A DNA stretch of 64,000 nt from Mixophyes australis. Taxonomy: Eukaryota; Chordata; Amphibia; Anura; Limnodynastidae. Numbering within the stretch: position 1 is the stretch's first letter; the number at the start of each line of letters is the position of its first letter. A model generated the notes under the pieces. That model saw only the letters and a program-made list of their open reading frames with translations. It did no database searches and was not told where the DNA came from. This document shows, piece after piece, positions 1-10,020 of the stretch. The position numbers were made by a program, and so were the translations under genes. The stretch covers positions 186,557,850-186,621,849 of the forward strand of contig JAVHZZ010000006.1 in assembly GCA_036250195.1 (NCBI GenBank), read 5' to 3'.

Positions 1-1006
1 TGCTCAGACTGCATTTTACACAGGTTTCCTCCACTCCCCCCATCACGGGAGGGATACACACCTGCTCATGGTTTACATATTCACACAGCTGCCTGTCCGA
101 GATACATTTCCTGAACCCACCTCCTTTTCTCTCTACTCCAACTGCATGTCATCGCCTCCCCCTTCCTTCCACAACAATGTATCAGTCTCCAGGCCCCATT
201 ATAGACAACAAGGAAGGAAAGACATAGTCCTATGTGCTGCAAACAGAGAGACAGAGATAGTGTTACTCTCCTTCCACCTCTACCTCCTCCCATCATCCTT
301 CTCTTTCCTCATTTATACTCCTTCATCCTTCTCCCTCTTTCTTTCCTATCTCCTCTCTCCTGATATTGAATTGAATCATTCAGCCTAAATCACTTGAGGG
401 TAGGTGTCTGGGTGCTGAGACCCGATTGAAGGAATGCGCGCTGAATCCCGAGCTCAGCACACATAGGCAGTGAGTGTGGGGGGTGGACTAAGCCCAAGGC
501 TGATGTGCAGCACATGTAATAAAGTGGCTGGTCCATCCCAATCAACCCAGCCTGCTGCAAGGCAAAGAAATTAACATTTTTTTTTATTTTTTTTTAAACA
601 CATCAAGTGGCCCTATGGTCCCATGAGCTGGTGGCCAACCGGGAAGACAACAGGTGAGGCCTATGGCCAGATGGGCAATGGAATAACAGTTACAATCTTG
701 TACACACACTGAATAAACTTGCATATGATGTACCAATGATGACATAGGGTGTGTGGCTTCACACTGTGTAGTAAAAAGACATGGTTTATCTGGTTTAACC
801 AACCATTTTCAATTTTATGAGACTAGACATTTTGCTAATCTCCGTTGTAAATCATAATCATCAACCTTTATACTGTGATGATCTCCTGTAAATGATATTG
901 TTGTGACTACAGAGAAGTTATGTCATCTGAATGAGACAGTTGTTACATCATCACTTCACCATTCATTCATTTGGAAGATGAGAGTTGAAGTTCCTCTTCT
1001 GGAGAT
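1..1006. other. Unassigned intergenic sequence
   Basis: I see no gene here. A pyrimidine-rich stretch (about 100-360) and a T-run near 576-595 are the only marked composition features. The open frames at 68-388 and 81-296 are low-complexity and show no domain. The stretch ends at the target-site duplication of the LTR that begins at 1007. Confidence 0.5.
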
Positions 1007-1708
1007 TGTTAGGAACCCCTCCAGCCAGTACAACAAAACCCGGAGTCTACTCCGAAAGTCTGGTGTTCACTGTTGCCCCTAGTGGTGGGGACAGAGTTGG
1101 CTGCAGACAAACGGAGGGTCGGGAGATGTGTACTGGCTGCGGAGAACCCAGGAATAGAGTGTTATGGCAGACAGCCGAAAACGTATCCAGAGAACAAGCC
1201 AAGGTCAGGGATCACTTGCAAGCAGGAATAGTCCGGAAACACGCCAAAGGTCAGGGTCACAAGAATTGTAGTGGAGTCCAGGGCACAGGCAAGATGAGTC
1301 GGGGTCACAGGCAAAGAGGCAAATCCAAGGTACAGGCAGGGGTCATACACGGCAAAGACAATCCAAAAGGTTTACACCAACAGCACAGAAGCAGGTAGCA
1401 AGCAGGAATCTGGAAGCTATAACCGGCAGGGAGGCTAAGCCTTATATACTGAGACTCTCCAATCAGGGCTTAGCCCTGTACTCACTTCCAGGTCCTAGCT
1501 AATTAATTACTGAAGGATTTAATCAGCCCACAGGCTGTGCAGCACTAGCGCATGCGCCCAGCTGTTTAGTGCTGCTGGGGCGTGCTAACAGAACGCTCTG
1601 CGTCCGACCGTTGCCCTGGCAATGGCCGGGCCGAGTACAGGAAGTGACGTCCCGGTCGTCATAGCGACGGCCGGGACGCGGGTGAGAGAGTCGCCGCGGC
1701 TCGTAACA
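1007..1708. mobile_element. Solo LTR with 5-bp TSD (gagat)
   Basis: The 702-bp unit starts TGTTAGGAAC and ends CTCGTAACA, so it has the TG...CA ends of a retroviral-type LTR. It is flanked by gagat at 1002-1006 and 1709-1713, a perfect 5-bp duplication. No internal gag or pol is attached, so this is a solo LTR left by LTR-LTR recombination. The interior has an 'aaggtcagggtcac' style minisatellite-like region and a GC-rich end (about 1540-1700). A related but truncated copy starts at 13425 with the same TGTTAGGAACCCC opening and shared 'cccctagtggtggggacag'. The open frame at 985-1398 lies in the LTR and is not a gene. Which strand would be transcribed is not decided. Confidence 0.85.
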
Positions 1709-1713
1709 GAGAT

Positions 1714-2465
1714 ACACTACTTTATTTTTTTTAAGTAAAAATGTGCAGATTAATAGTTTCACAAATTTTTGGGGGTAACTGCATAACATTTCTTTGTTCC
1801 AGTTGCCACTTGGAAAATGCAAAATTGAAAAACTTTGCAGAGCTTGTTTTATGTTATCCCTCTGTGCAGGCTGTGATGAAACCAAGGCAGTTGTGTCTGT
1901 CACCTCTATGCCTAATTTCTGCCATATGTTTGGAACTGACTTGACCATGACTCCGATGACACTATATTCCACACCCACTGATGTCACACACATCTCTTGC
2001 CAGTAGGCCACACCTACATATATTGTATTATGAGTAGATTATCACACTTCATTTATATTGCCATGGCAATTCTAGAAGGAGTTAAAGGGATTATAGGGTA
2101 ATATAAAGTAAACAATGTATATGTACGTAAGTGCTGAGATTTGTAAACAGATTTACTAGGACAGAAACTAGGTAGACTCCTATGGCAATAGTATTTTCAT
2201 ACACATTTGCATTAGACAAATGCAAAGTGACAATACAAAATAAAGAGTTAGAGTATTTAATGGAGCTCTATTCCTGCTATTAATTTGTTTTAGGGACAGT
2301 GTTCATTTTAAATTATTCACACCACTGCTGACACGCATGAAAGTGTAAAAGGGGGAATTCAGCCGTAAAAAAATATCCACCAGTTTAATAAGATTTGACC
2401 AACTCAAAGACTCTTTATTTTTCACCAAAAACATTTTCACATGTATAAGAGAAGTGAATTGGTGT
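1714..2465. other. Unassigned intergenic sequence
   Basis: AT-rich sequence without a recognisable gene or repeat boundary. The overlapping open frames at 1523-2011 and 1741-2006 run into the LTR and show no family motif. It ends at the 8-bp target-site duplication of the hAT element. Confidence 0.45.
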
Positions 2466-2473
2466 GTTTTGTG

Positions 2474-2640
2474 TAGAGATGGTCACTGACCCCCGTGTTT
2501 TGGTTTTGGATTCGGTTTTGGATCTGGATTACCGTCGTGTTTTGGTTTTGGTTTTGGTTTTGCAAAACCGCCATTGCGTGTTTTGGTTTTGGTTTTGGTT
2601 TTGTTTGGTTTTGTTTTGCTATTTTGTTGGAAAATACATG
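2474..2640. repeat. Left terminal and subterminal region of the hAT element
   Basis: The TIR tagagatgg is followed by repeated 'gttttggttttgg' motifs (2496-2625), strongly G/T-biased on the plus strand and ending near a short 'caaaaccg' motif. Subterminal short repeats are common transposase-binding sites in hAT elements; binding here is an inference. The right subterminal region is GC-rich and unlike it, so the two ends are asymmetric beyond the TIR. Confidence 0.7.
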
Positions 2641-2867
2641 TTTTTGTGCCTAAAATAACCCAATTTAGTGCTCCAACTGTTTTAGAGATAAGTAATCTAA
2701 TTGTTGAGGTAATAAATCATCCAAAAAAACTGTTTAATTCTTCGTTGGTAGGCCTTCATTTATTCTACACACAAAACAGATTGTCTTCCTCTCCATCTAT
2801 GCATATTGGCAATGCAGCCATCGTCTTTGAATGTATATTACACCCTACACTTATAGTTAAATATGTA

Positions 2868-3990
2868 AAGAAATGGAAAAAGACAGTTTGCTTTCTGTCT
2901 CTATAGGCCCCCCTCCACTTTTTTAAAAAAACAAAAAATTCAGCCATTATAGACTGTACAATATTAATTGACATGGAGAAAGCCAGTTTGGTTTCTGTCT
3001 CTCAAGGCCCCCCTCCACTTGTATAAAATACCAAAAAATTCAGCCATTATAGACTGTACAATATTAATTGACATGGAGAAAGCCAGTTTGGTTTCTGTCT
3101 CTCAAGGCCCCCCTCCACTTGTATAAAATACCAAAAAATTCAGCCATTATAGACTGTACAATATTAATTGACATGGAGAAAGCCAGTTTGGTTTCTGTCT
3201 CTCAAGGCCCCCCTCCACTTGTATAAAATACTAAAAAATTCAGCCATTATAGACTGTACAATATTAATTGACATGGAGAAAGACAGTTTGGGGTCACTCT
3301 GTCTCTCTAGGCCCCCCTCCACTTGTATAAAATACCAAAAAATTCAGCCATTATAGACTGTACAATATTAATTGACATGGAGAAAGCCAGTTTGGTTTCT
3401 GTCTCTCTAGGCCCCCCTCCACTTGTATAAAATACTAAAAAATTCAGCCATTATAGACTGTACAATATTAATTGACATGGAGAAAGACAGTTTGGGGTCA
3501 CTCTGTCTCTCTAGGCCCCCCTCCACTTGTATAAAATACCAAAAAATTCAGCCATTATAGACTGTACAATATTAATTGACATGGAGAAAGCCAGTTTGGT
3601 TTCTGTCTCTCTAGGCCCCCCTCCACTTGTATAAAATACTAAAAAATTCAGCCATTATAGACTGTACAATATTAATTGACATGGAGAAAGACAGTTTGGG
3701 GTCACTCTGTCTCTCTAGGCCCCCCTCCACTTGTATAAAATACCAAAAAATTCAGCCATTATAGACTGTACAATATTAATTGACATGGAGAAAGCCAGTT
3801 TGGTTTCTGTCTCTCTAGGCCCCCCTCCACTTGTATAAAATACTAAAAAATTCAGCCATTATAGACTGTACAATATTAATTGACATGGAGAAAGACAGTT
3901 TGGGGTCACTCTGTCTCTCTAGGCCCCCCTCCACTTGTATAAAATACCCAAAAATTCAGCCATTATAGACTGTACAATATTATGAAAAAT
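2868..3990. repeat. Tandem array, alternating 100- and 104-bp units
   Basis: About 11 units share 'attcagccattatagactg' and 'ggcccccctccacttgtat'. The marker acatggag recurs at 2971, 3071, 3171, 3271, 3375, 3475, 3579, 3679, 3783 and 3883. Spacing is therefore 100 bp at first, then alternates 104 and 100. The alternation follows two unit types: 'gccagtttggtttctg' (100) and 'gacagtttggggtcactctg' (104). Together they form a 204-bp higher-order repeat. It lies 3' of the transposase, between its stop and the left end. Confidence 0.93.
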
Positions 3991-4178
3991 GGACAAAGCC
4001 AGTTTAGGGTCACTCTGTCTATGACACCCTACCCTTAAGGATAAATTGCCCTAACAGCAGCCTTTCAAGATGGTATGTGATATGGAAATGCCACAAGTCC
4101 CTTTCCTCTTTGGGGGTAGATTGCACCCTACACTTACATAGAAAGTTTTAAAAAGATGTTATCGGCATCATCTTCAGC

Positions 4179-4562
4179 TTAATCCTCACCCTCATCAGTG
4201 TGTACGTCATCATCACAGACTATCAATTCATCGCCGCTTGAATCCGCCATTAGAGAACAGTCAGTGCTTGGATGTCTTGGATGGTGAAGGCCTTCCTCGT
4301 GGAAGATGTAGTTCATTTTTATAAACATCATTTTCTCCACATTTTTGGGAAGTAACCTTCTACGGCGATCACTGACTAAGTTCCCTGCTGTGCTGAACAC
4401 TCGTTCAGAGTACACACTGGAGGGTGGGCAGCTTAGGTATTGCAAAGCAAGTTTGTACATGGGTTTCCAAATGGCCTGCTTTTCTTCCCAGTAAGGAAAG
4501 GGACTGTCTGACATTTCCATATCAACTACCTCTTGAAAGTAATCCTCCACCATCCTTTGCAT
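4179..4562 (-). CDS. hAT transposase C-terminal dimerisation domain (separate frame)
   Basis: 127 codons continuing the 4526-7171 transposase in a shifted frame. It contains the hAT dimerisation signature YLSCPPSSVYSERVFSTAG, with the Glu of SERVFS as the expected third catalytic acid, then RRRRLLPKNVEKMMFIKMN and an acidic tail ending DDDVHTDEGED. The frame break lies near 4563-4570, at a short A-run on the minus strand. A single-base length change there would join the frames. An assembly error, a genuine mutation or programmed frameshifting are all possible; mutation or base-call error is simplest. The N-terminal MQRM is probably not a real start, because a stop lies just upstream in this frame. 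Confidence 0.88.
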   Translation of the reverse strand: MQRMVEDYFQEVVDMEMSDSPFPYWEEKQAIWKPMYKLALQYLSCPPSSVYSERVFSTAGNLVSDRRRRLLPKNVEKMMFIKMNYIFHEEGLHHPRHPSTDCSLMADSSGDELIVCDDDVHTDEGED

Positions 4563-7171
4563 GTTTTACTCATATTGGATGGAGTTATGGGCAAAGTGAC
4601 ACATTTTTTTGAAAAATCCTTCAAACCAGCCCAGATGTTAAATTGTTCTGGTCTGCCCCCTGTGTCTTCCCTGCTTCTTTTTTGGAAATTTAATTTTTTA
4701 CGAGCAACAGCTTGAGAAAGTGAAGGAGGACACGTCGTCAAGCCGAGGCCCAGTTCAGCGGCCAACTTGCTGAGCAATAGCTCCTTGCAAAAGTTCACAT
4801 CTCGCTCATTTACAAGTAAAGACTCAATGTAGGTTTTAAACCTTGGATCAAGCACAGTGGCCAAAACGTACTGATCCGAGTTCAAGATCTTAATAACTCG
4901 AGGATCATTGTGAAGCGAATTAAGTACTTGATCGACAAGGCCAACATACTTTGCTGAATTGCTTGCTTTCAGCTCCTCCTTCATTTTCTCAAGCTGCTTT
5001 TCCAATAGTCTAATTAAAGGAATGACTTGGCTCAAACTAGCAGAGTCTGCACTGACCTCACATGTCACAACTTCAAATGGTTTCAGCACCTTGCACAGCA
5101 CTGAAAGGATTCCCCACTGTGCAAGAGTGAAATACATCCCCCCTCCTTTCCCAATGTCATGACTTGTGCAATATGCTTGGATGGCTTTGCGCTGTTCCTC
5201 CATCCTCTGAAGCATGTACAGGGTGGAATTCCACCGAGTTACCACCTCTTGCTTAAGTTGGTGGCAGGGCAAGTTAAACTGCTCTTGGAGCTGCTGTAAT
5301 CTCCTACATGCTGTGGCTGAATGCCTGAAATGGCCTGAAATTTTACGGGCCACCGAAAGCATCTCCTGCACCTCACGGTTATTTCGTAGGAAGCTCTGCA
5401 CCACCAAGTTGATGGTGTGAGCAAAACAGGGAATATGTTGGAAATCACCCAGCTGTAATGCTCGCACTATATTGTTGGCGTTATCTGAAATGACATACCC
5501 TGGGGAGAGTCCGAGTGGTATAAGCCATGCATCAATCACATCTCTCAGTTTGCGTAACAAATTGTCAGCCGTATGCCTGTTAGTGAAGCCGGTGATACAA
5601 AGAGTGGCCTGCCTGTGACAAATGTTACGTAGTGGTGTACATGCTGCTGCTGTTCCTGCTGGTGAAGGTGAATGACCAACCCAGTGGGCTGTCACAGTCA
5701 TATAGTCTTTGGTTTGGCCACTTCCACTTGTCCACATATCTGTGGTTAAGTGAACAGTGGGCAGAATGGCATTTTTCAGCGCAATCTCTACATTTTTACA
5801 CACTTTTTGGTATAGTTGTGGAATAGCTTTACGGGAGAAATGGTGTCGCGATGGAATTCTGTAACGCGGACACAAAACCTCAATTAACTGTGAAAAACCA
5901 GCTGCGTTTATTGTGGAGATTGGACGCAGATCTAACACTAACATTGCAGCCATGGCGTCTGTGATTCGCTTGGCGACTGGGTGACTGCTGTCATATTTGC
6001 TTCCCCTCGCAAATGATTGTTTCACAGTTAATTGCTGAAATGTAGGACTGCTCATTTTATTCACCTGCCTCTGGGATGACGATTCACCCCCAGCAGCAGC
6101 AACAGCAGCAGCAGGACTAACGCTTTCTTCAGAGGAATCAATAATAGTGCCGGAGTCATCCAGCCTTAAGTGGGATGCCGGGCTAACTCCGAGCGCTACT
6201 GAGGATATTGATGAGGATGGTGTGGTGGGTGTATTTTGTAGCCGTCGGTATGTCGGTGAGCGGAGGGTCTTAGCTGATGAGGGAGTGCTTGTATTCTTTT
6301 GGGAAGAACTTTCAGCTTTTCCCAACACTTTGCCATGAACTCTCGTTAAATGGCGTAACATAGACGAGGTTCCAAGATGGTTAAGGTCCCTCCCTCGACT
6401 GACTGTGGCTTCACATACACTACAAATGGCTATACAATTGTTGTCTGGATTTGGGTAGAAATAATTCCACACATAAGAAGTGGATTTTTTTGTTTTATGC
6501 CCAGGCATGACAATGGCCTTTTTCTTGTCACGTGCCAGAACTGCTGCCACTGGTGCAGGACTTACACAAACAACCTCATCCTCATCAACATCCTCATTAG
6601 CGCCCTCGTCGCCTATACAAATCTCCCCCTCATCCTCTTCTAATTCCAAAGTGGCATCCTCAATTTGGGTATCACCGGCTACACTCGGGCTATTAAGGCA
6701 CACATCAGCAGAATGCTCACGATTAGACATCCCACTGTTGGATGGACTCTCCACAGGGATTGTTGTCATTTGTGAATCAGAGCAAATATTCTCCTGTAAT
6801 GCCTCACTGTTATCTTGCAGCTCAGCTTTGACGCGTAACAGTAGTTGTGCACCAATTGTAGCCTGGGTAACTTTTTGGGATCTGCCACTAATAGCCAAAG
6901 GTGAAGGCCTCATTCTCTCTTTGCCACTGCGTGTGTAGAATGGCATGCTTGCAATTTTTTTTTTATCGTCACTTAACTTTTGCTCAGTTACACTTCTTTT
7001 TCGCTTCAATACAGTAAATTTTTTTTTGGTTTTTGTTTTTTGCACTAATTTGAAAACACTCTGTTGTTTGATATCGCCTTGGCCAGATGACGTACTGGGA
7101 ACACTAACATCAGGACTGGTGACAGAACCTGGTTGCTCATTTAGATCATATGTGGACTGCTTTGAATCCAT
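4526..7171 (-). CDS. hAT-family transposase, main part (BED finger plus catalytic core)
   Basis: 881 codons. Residues 1-230 are low-complexity with Lys- and acidic-rich stretches (about 178-200 acidic). A BED zinc finger spans about 231-280, with C250-x2-C253 and H274-x4-H279 as likely zinc ligands. The RNase H-like hAT core follows: first catalytic Asp D478 in LTTDMWTS, second D563 in ISDNANNI, the C582-x2-H585 motif (PCFAH), RWNST at 646-650, and DPRFK at 775-779. The third acid and the dimerisation segment are in another frame at 4179-4562. The protein would cut and rejoin transposon ends in the nucleus. The start ATG was chosen as the first in the frame and lies just downstream of the 100-bp array. 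It resembles ZBED-type transposases. The last roughly 10 codons after NMSK look out of frame. Confidence 0.93.
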   Translation of the reverse strand: MDSKQSTYDLNEQPGSVTSPDVSVPSTSSGQGDIKQQSVFKLVQKTKTKKKFTVLKRKRSVTEQKLSDDKKKIASMPFYTRSGKERMRPSPLAISGRSQKVTQATIGAQLLLRVKAELQDNSEALQENICSDSQMTTIPVESPSNSGMSNREHSADVCLNSPSVAGDTQIEDATLELEEDEGEICIGDEGANEDVDEDEVVCVSPAPVAAVLARDKKKAIVMPGHKTKKSTSYVWNYFYPNPDNNCIAICSVCEATVSRGRDLNHLGTSSMLRHLTRVHGKVLGKAESSSQKNTSTPSSAKTLRSPTYRRLQNTPTTPSSSISSVALGVSPASHLRLDDSGTIIDSSEESVSPAAAVAAAGGESSSQRQVNKMSSPTFQQLTVKQSFARGSKYDSSHPVAKRITDAMAAMLVLDLRPISTINAAGFSQLIEVLCPRYRIPSRHHFSRKAIPQLYQKVCKNVEIALKNAILPTVHLTTDMWTSGSGQTKDYMTVTAHWVGHSPSPAGTAAACTPLRNICHRQATLCITGFTNRHTADNLLRKLRDVIDAWLIPLGLSPGYVISDNANNIVRALQLGDFQHIPCFAHTINLVVQSFLRNNREVQEMLSVARKISGHFRHSATACRRLQQLQEQFNLPCHQLKQEVVTRWNSTLYMLQRMEEQRKAIQAYCTSHDIGKGGGMYFTLAQWGILSVLCKVLKPFEVVTCEVSADSASLSQVIPLIRLLEKQLEKMKEELKASNSAKYVGLVDQVLNSLHNDPRVIKILNSDQYVLATVLDPRFKTYIESLLVNERDVNFCKELLLSKLAAELGLGLTTCPPSLSQAVARKKLNFQKRSREDTGGRPEQFNIWAGLKDFSKKCVTLPITPSNMSKTCKGWWRITFKR

Positions 7172-7185
7172 TCTGAGCGCAAACC

Positions 7186-8800
7186 ACTGGGGAGTGCTAA
7201 AAATTATTTAGTAGATTCTGCTGACAGTTATGACTTTTGACAGCCAGAAATATTAATGCACAATTAGGGAGGACACCCCAAAAACACTGAGGAGTGCTAA
7301 AAATTATTGAGTAGATACTGCTGACAGATATGACTTTTGAAAGCCAGAAATATTAATGCACAATTAGGGAGGACACCCCAAAAACACTGAGGAGTGCTAA
7401 AAATTATTGAGTAGATACTGCTGACAGATATGACTTTTGACAGCCAGAAATATTAATGCACAATTAGGGAGGACACCCCAAAAACACTGAGGAGTGCTAA
7501 AAATTATTGAGTAGATACTGCTGACAGATATGACTTTTGACAGCCAGAAATATTAATGCACAATTAGGGAGGACACCCCAAAAACACTGAGGAGTGCTAA
7601 AAATTATTGAGTAGATACTGCTGACAGATATGACTTTTGACAGCCAGAAATATTAATGCACAATTAGGGAGGACACCCCAAAAACACTGAGGAGTGCTAA
7701 AAATTATTGAGTAGATACTGCTGACAGATATGACTTTTGACAGCCAGAAATATTAATGCACAATTAGGGAGGACACCCCAAAAACACTGAGGAGTGCTAA
7801 AAATTATTGAGTAGATACTGCTGACAGATATGACTTTTGACAGCCAGAAATATTAATGCACAATTAGGGAGGACACCCCAAAAACACTGAGGAGTGCTAA
7901 AAATTATTTAGTAGATACTGCTGACAGATATGACTTTTGACAGCCAGAAATATTAATGCACAATTAGGGAGGACACCCCAAAAACACTGAGGAGTGCTAA
8001 AAATTATTGAGTAGATACTGCTGACAGATATGACTTTTGACAGCCAGAAATATTAATGCACAATTAGGGAGGACACCCCAAAAACACTGAGGAGTGCTAA
8101 AAATTATTTAGTAGATACTGCTGACAGATATGACTTTTGACAGCCAGAAATATTAATGCACAATTAGGGAGGACACCCCAAAAACACTGAGGAGTGCTAA
8201 AAATTATTGAGTAGATACTGCTGACAGATATGACTTTTGACAGCCAGAAATATTAATGCACAATTAGGGAGGACACCCCAAAAACACTGAGGAGTGCTAA
8301 AAATTATTGAGTAGATACTGCTGACAGATATGACTTTTGACAGCCAGAAATATTAATGCACAATTAGGGAGGACACCCCAAAAACACTGAGGAGTGCTAA
8401 AAATTATTGAGTAGATACTGCTGACAGATATGACTTTTGACAGCCAGAAATATTAATGCACAATTAGGGAGGACACCCCAAAAACACTGAGGAGTGCTAA
8501 AAATTATTGAGTAGATACTGCTGACAGATATGACTTTTGACAGCCAGAAATATTAATGCACAATTAGGGAGGACACCCCAAAAACACTGAGGAGTGCTAA
8601 AAATTATTTAGTAGATACTGCTGACAGATATGACTTTTGACAGCCAGAAATATTAATGCACAATTAGGGAGGACACCCCAAAAACACTGAGGTGTGCTAC
8701 AAATTATTTAGTAGATACTGCTGACAGATATGACTTTTGACAGCCAGAAATATTAATGCACAATTATGGGGGACACCCCAAAAGCGCTGGGGAGTGCCAA
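7186..8800. repeat. Homogeneous 100-bp tandem array upstream of transposase
   Basis: Sixteen or so copies with an exact 100-bp period, each holding 'ggagtgctaaaaattatt', 'gacagccagaaatattaatg' and 'ggaggacaccccaaaaacac'. Copies are nearly identical; a recurring variant is gagtag versus tagtag after 'aaattatt'. The last copies toward 8800 are more diverged. The array abuts the transposase start (7171), so it occupies the presumed promoter and 5' untranslated region. It is unrelated in sequence to the 2868-3990 array despite the similar period. Confidence 0.95.
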
Positions 8801-8984
8801 ATATGAAGAAAAAATAATAAACCTCTATCCTCCTCTCTGCACTAGCGATTTTGGTTAGAGCAATTGCAAGAACAATATTGTATTCTCTGTCCCTGCTCTA
8901 ATTAGCCTATGACTACACCCTGCTCTCTCCCTCTGTCAAATGGCGATGGATTGCTGTGGAGGCGTGTATTTATAAAGTTGAAGT

Positions 8985-9146
8985 ATCGCGAGAACCGAGT
9001 CCCGAGATCCGACAACGTCACAATGACGTTCGGCCTCGATTTGGATTCGGAATGGGCGGGAGAGTACCGAGCTGCTCAGCTCGGTACTCGGATACCCAAA
9101 GTTCGGGTGGGTTCGGTTCTCGGAGAACCGGACCCGCCCATCTCTA
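8985..9146. repeat. Right subterminal region with 13-bp hairpin
   Basis: GC-rich, with repeated 'gaaccg', 'ttcggat' and 'cgggtc' style motifs leading to the TIR at 9138-9146. Bases 9062-9074 (gagtaccgagctg) pair perfectly with 9077-9089 (cagctcggtactc) around a 2-base loop. Such palindromes near the end may be transposase-binding or end-recognition sites; this is an inference. Confidence 0.75.
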
Positions 9147-9154
9147 GTTTTGTG

Positions 9155-10020
9155 GCTCCTTACGCAATGGAAAGAGTATAGAAATACAGTGCATACTTCA
9201 AGAACATGCGGTGACTTCGCTTCAGAGTCGAGATGCGTGCTGTTGTAATCTCACTCCCATGAGGGTGCCTGGAGGAAGAGGAACTGAAGAATGCAAGTTT
9301 GTCTTGGGCTAGGTTACACATGCACTGGAAAAATGGGTAAAAACACATGAAAATAAATGCAGTTTTTAGATGTGGTTTATTGTATTCATAAAAGCAAATG
9401 CCTAAAAAGCAATAATCTGTTGTAGAGCACATTAACGCAAGAGAAATAGATTGTGATGTGTTCTAGATTGTTAATAAAATATAATGCTATAGAGTACATT
9501 AGGTGCTTTTTTGCAAAATAGTAATAAAAAATGCATGAATATTTGTTGCTAGTACACAATATAGATTGCAATGATGCCCAACCCTCAATGGCTTGGCTTA
9601 TAGGTTTTGAGCCCGACCCATAGGTTAGGAACTCTTCAGTTACATCTATATCATATTGCAACATCACCACTTTACCATAAGAATAACGTGGTGCCAGGCC
9701 TGGCACTACCATTGGGCAAATTTAGACAGCTGCCTATGGTTTTGGGGGCTTTGCTGAGGGCTGGTGCCAGGCATTTGTGTGGGCTGCACAGTCTGCTGAC
9801 ACTCATAGTAAGAAAAGCCCCAGGTTAATCTCTCTGCATATCTTTTTTAAGGTAGGGGATGAGTAATCTAATACTGCATTGCACGGACCGTACCTCCCCT
9901 CTGCTGGCCACACGCATCTGTGGGACCTCCACCCACTCCGGACTACAGGGCACACTGTGTGGAAGCAGAAGTCTACAGAGGGGAACTGACATGTGATCAG
10001 TTCCCCTTTAACTATTACAG
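9155..10020. other. Unassigned sequence with a transposon-like terminus
   Basis: No gene recognised. Near 9691-9740 the motif 'caggcctggcactaccat' and following 'gggcaaatttag' look like the start of another DNA transposon, but no matching end with a duplication was found. A dense G-rich minisatellite follows. Confidence 0.4.

Larger units (their letters stand above)
2474..9146 (-). mobile_element. Complete hAT transposon with transposase and two tandem arrays
   Basis: The 6,673-bp element begins TAGAGATGGTC and ends, read from the other strand, TAGAGATGGGC, so the terminal nine bases match. It is flanked by gttttgtg at 2466-2473 and 9147-9154, a perfect 8-bp duplication, which is the hAT superfamily signature. 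From right to left, following transcription, it holds a GC-rich subterminal region with a hairpin (8985-9146), a 100-bp tandem array (7186-8800), the transposase (7171 down to 4179 in two frames), a 100/104-bp tandem array (2868-3990), and a G/T-rich left subterminal region (2480-2630). The perfect TSD and long open frames point to fairly recent activity. A decayed relative lies at 31358-33530. Confidence 0.93.

Noticed and set aside
2868..3990. CRISPR-like array
   Set aside because: Contiguous tandem units with no unique spacers, in a vertebrate transposon.
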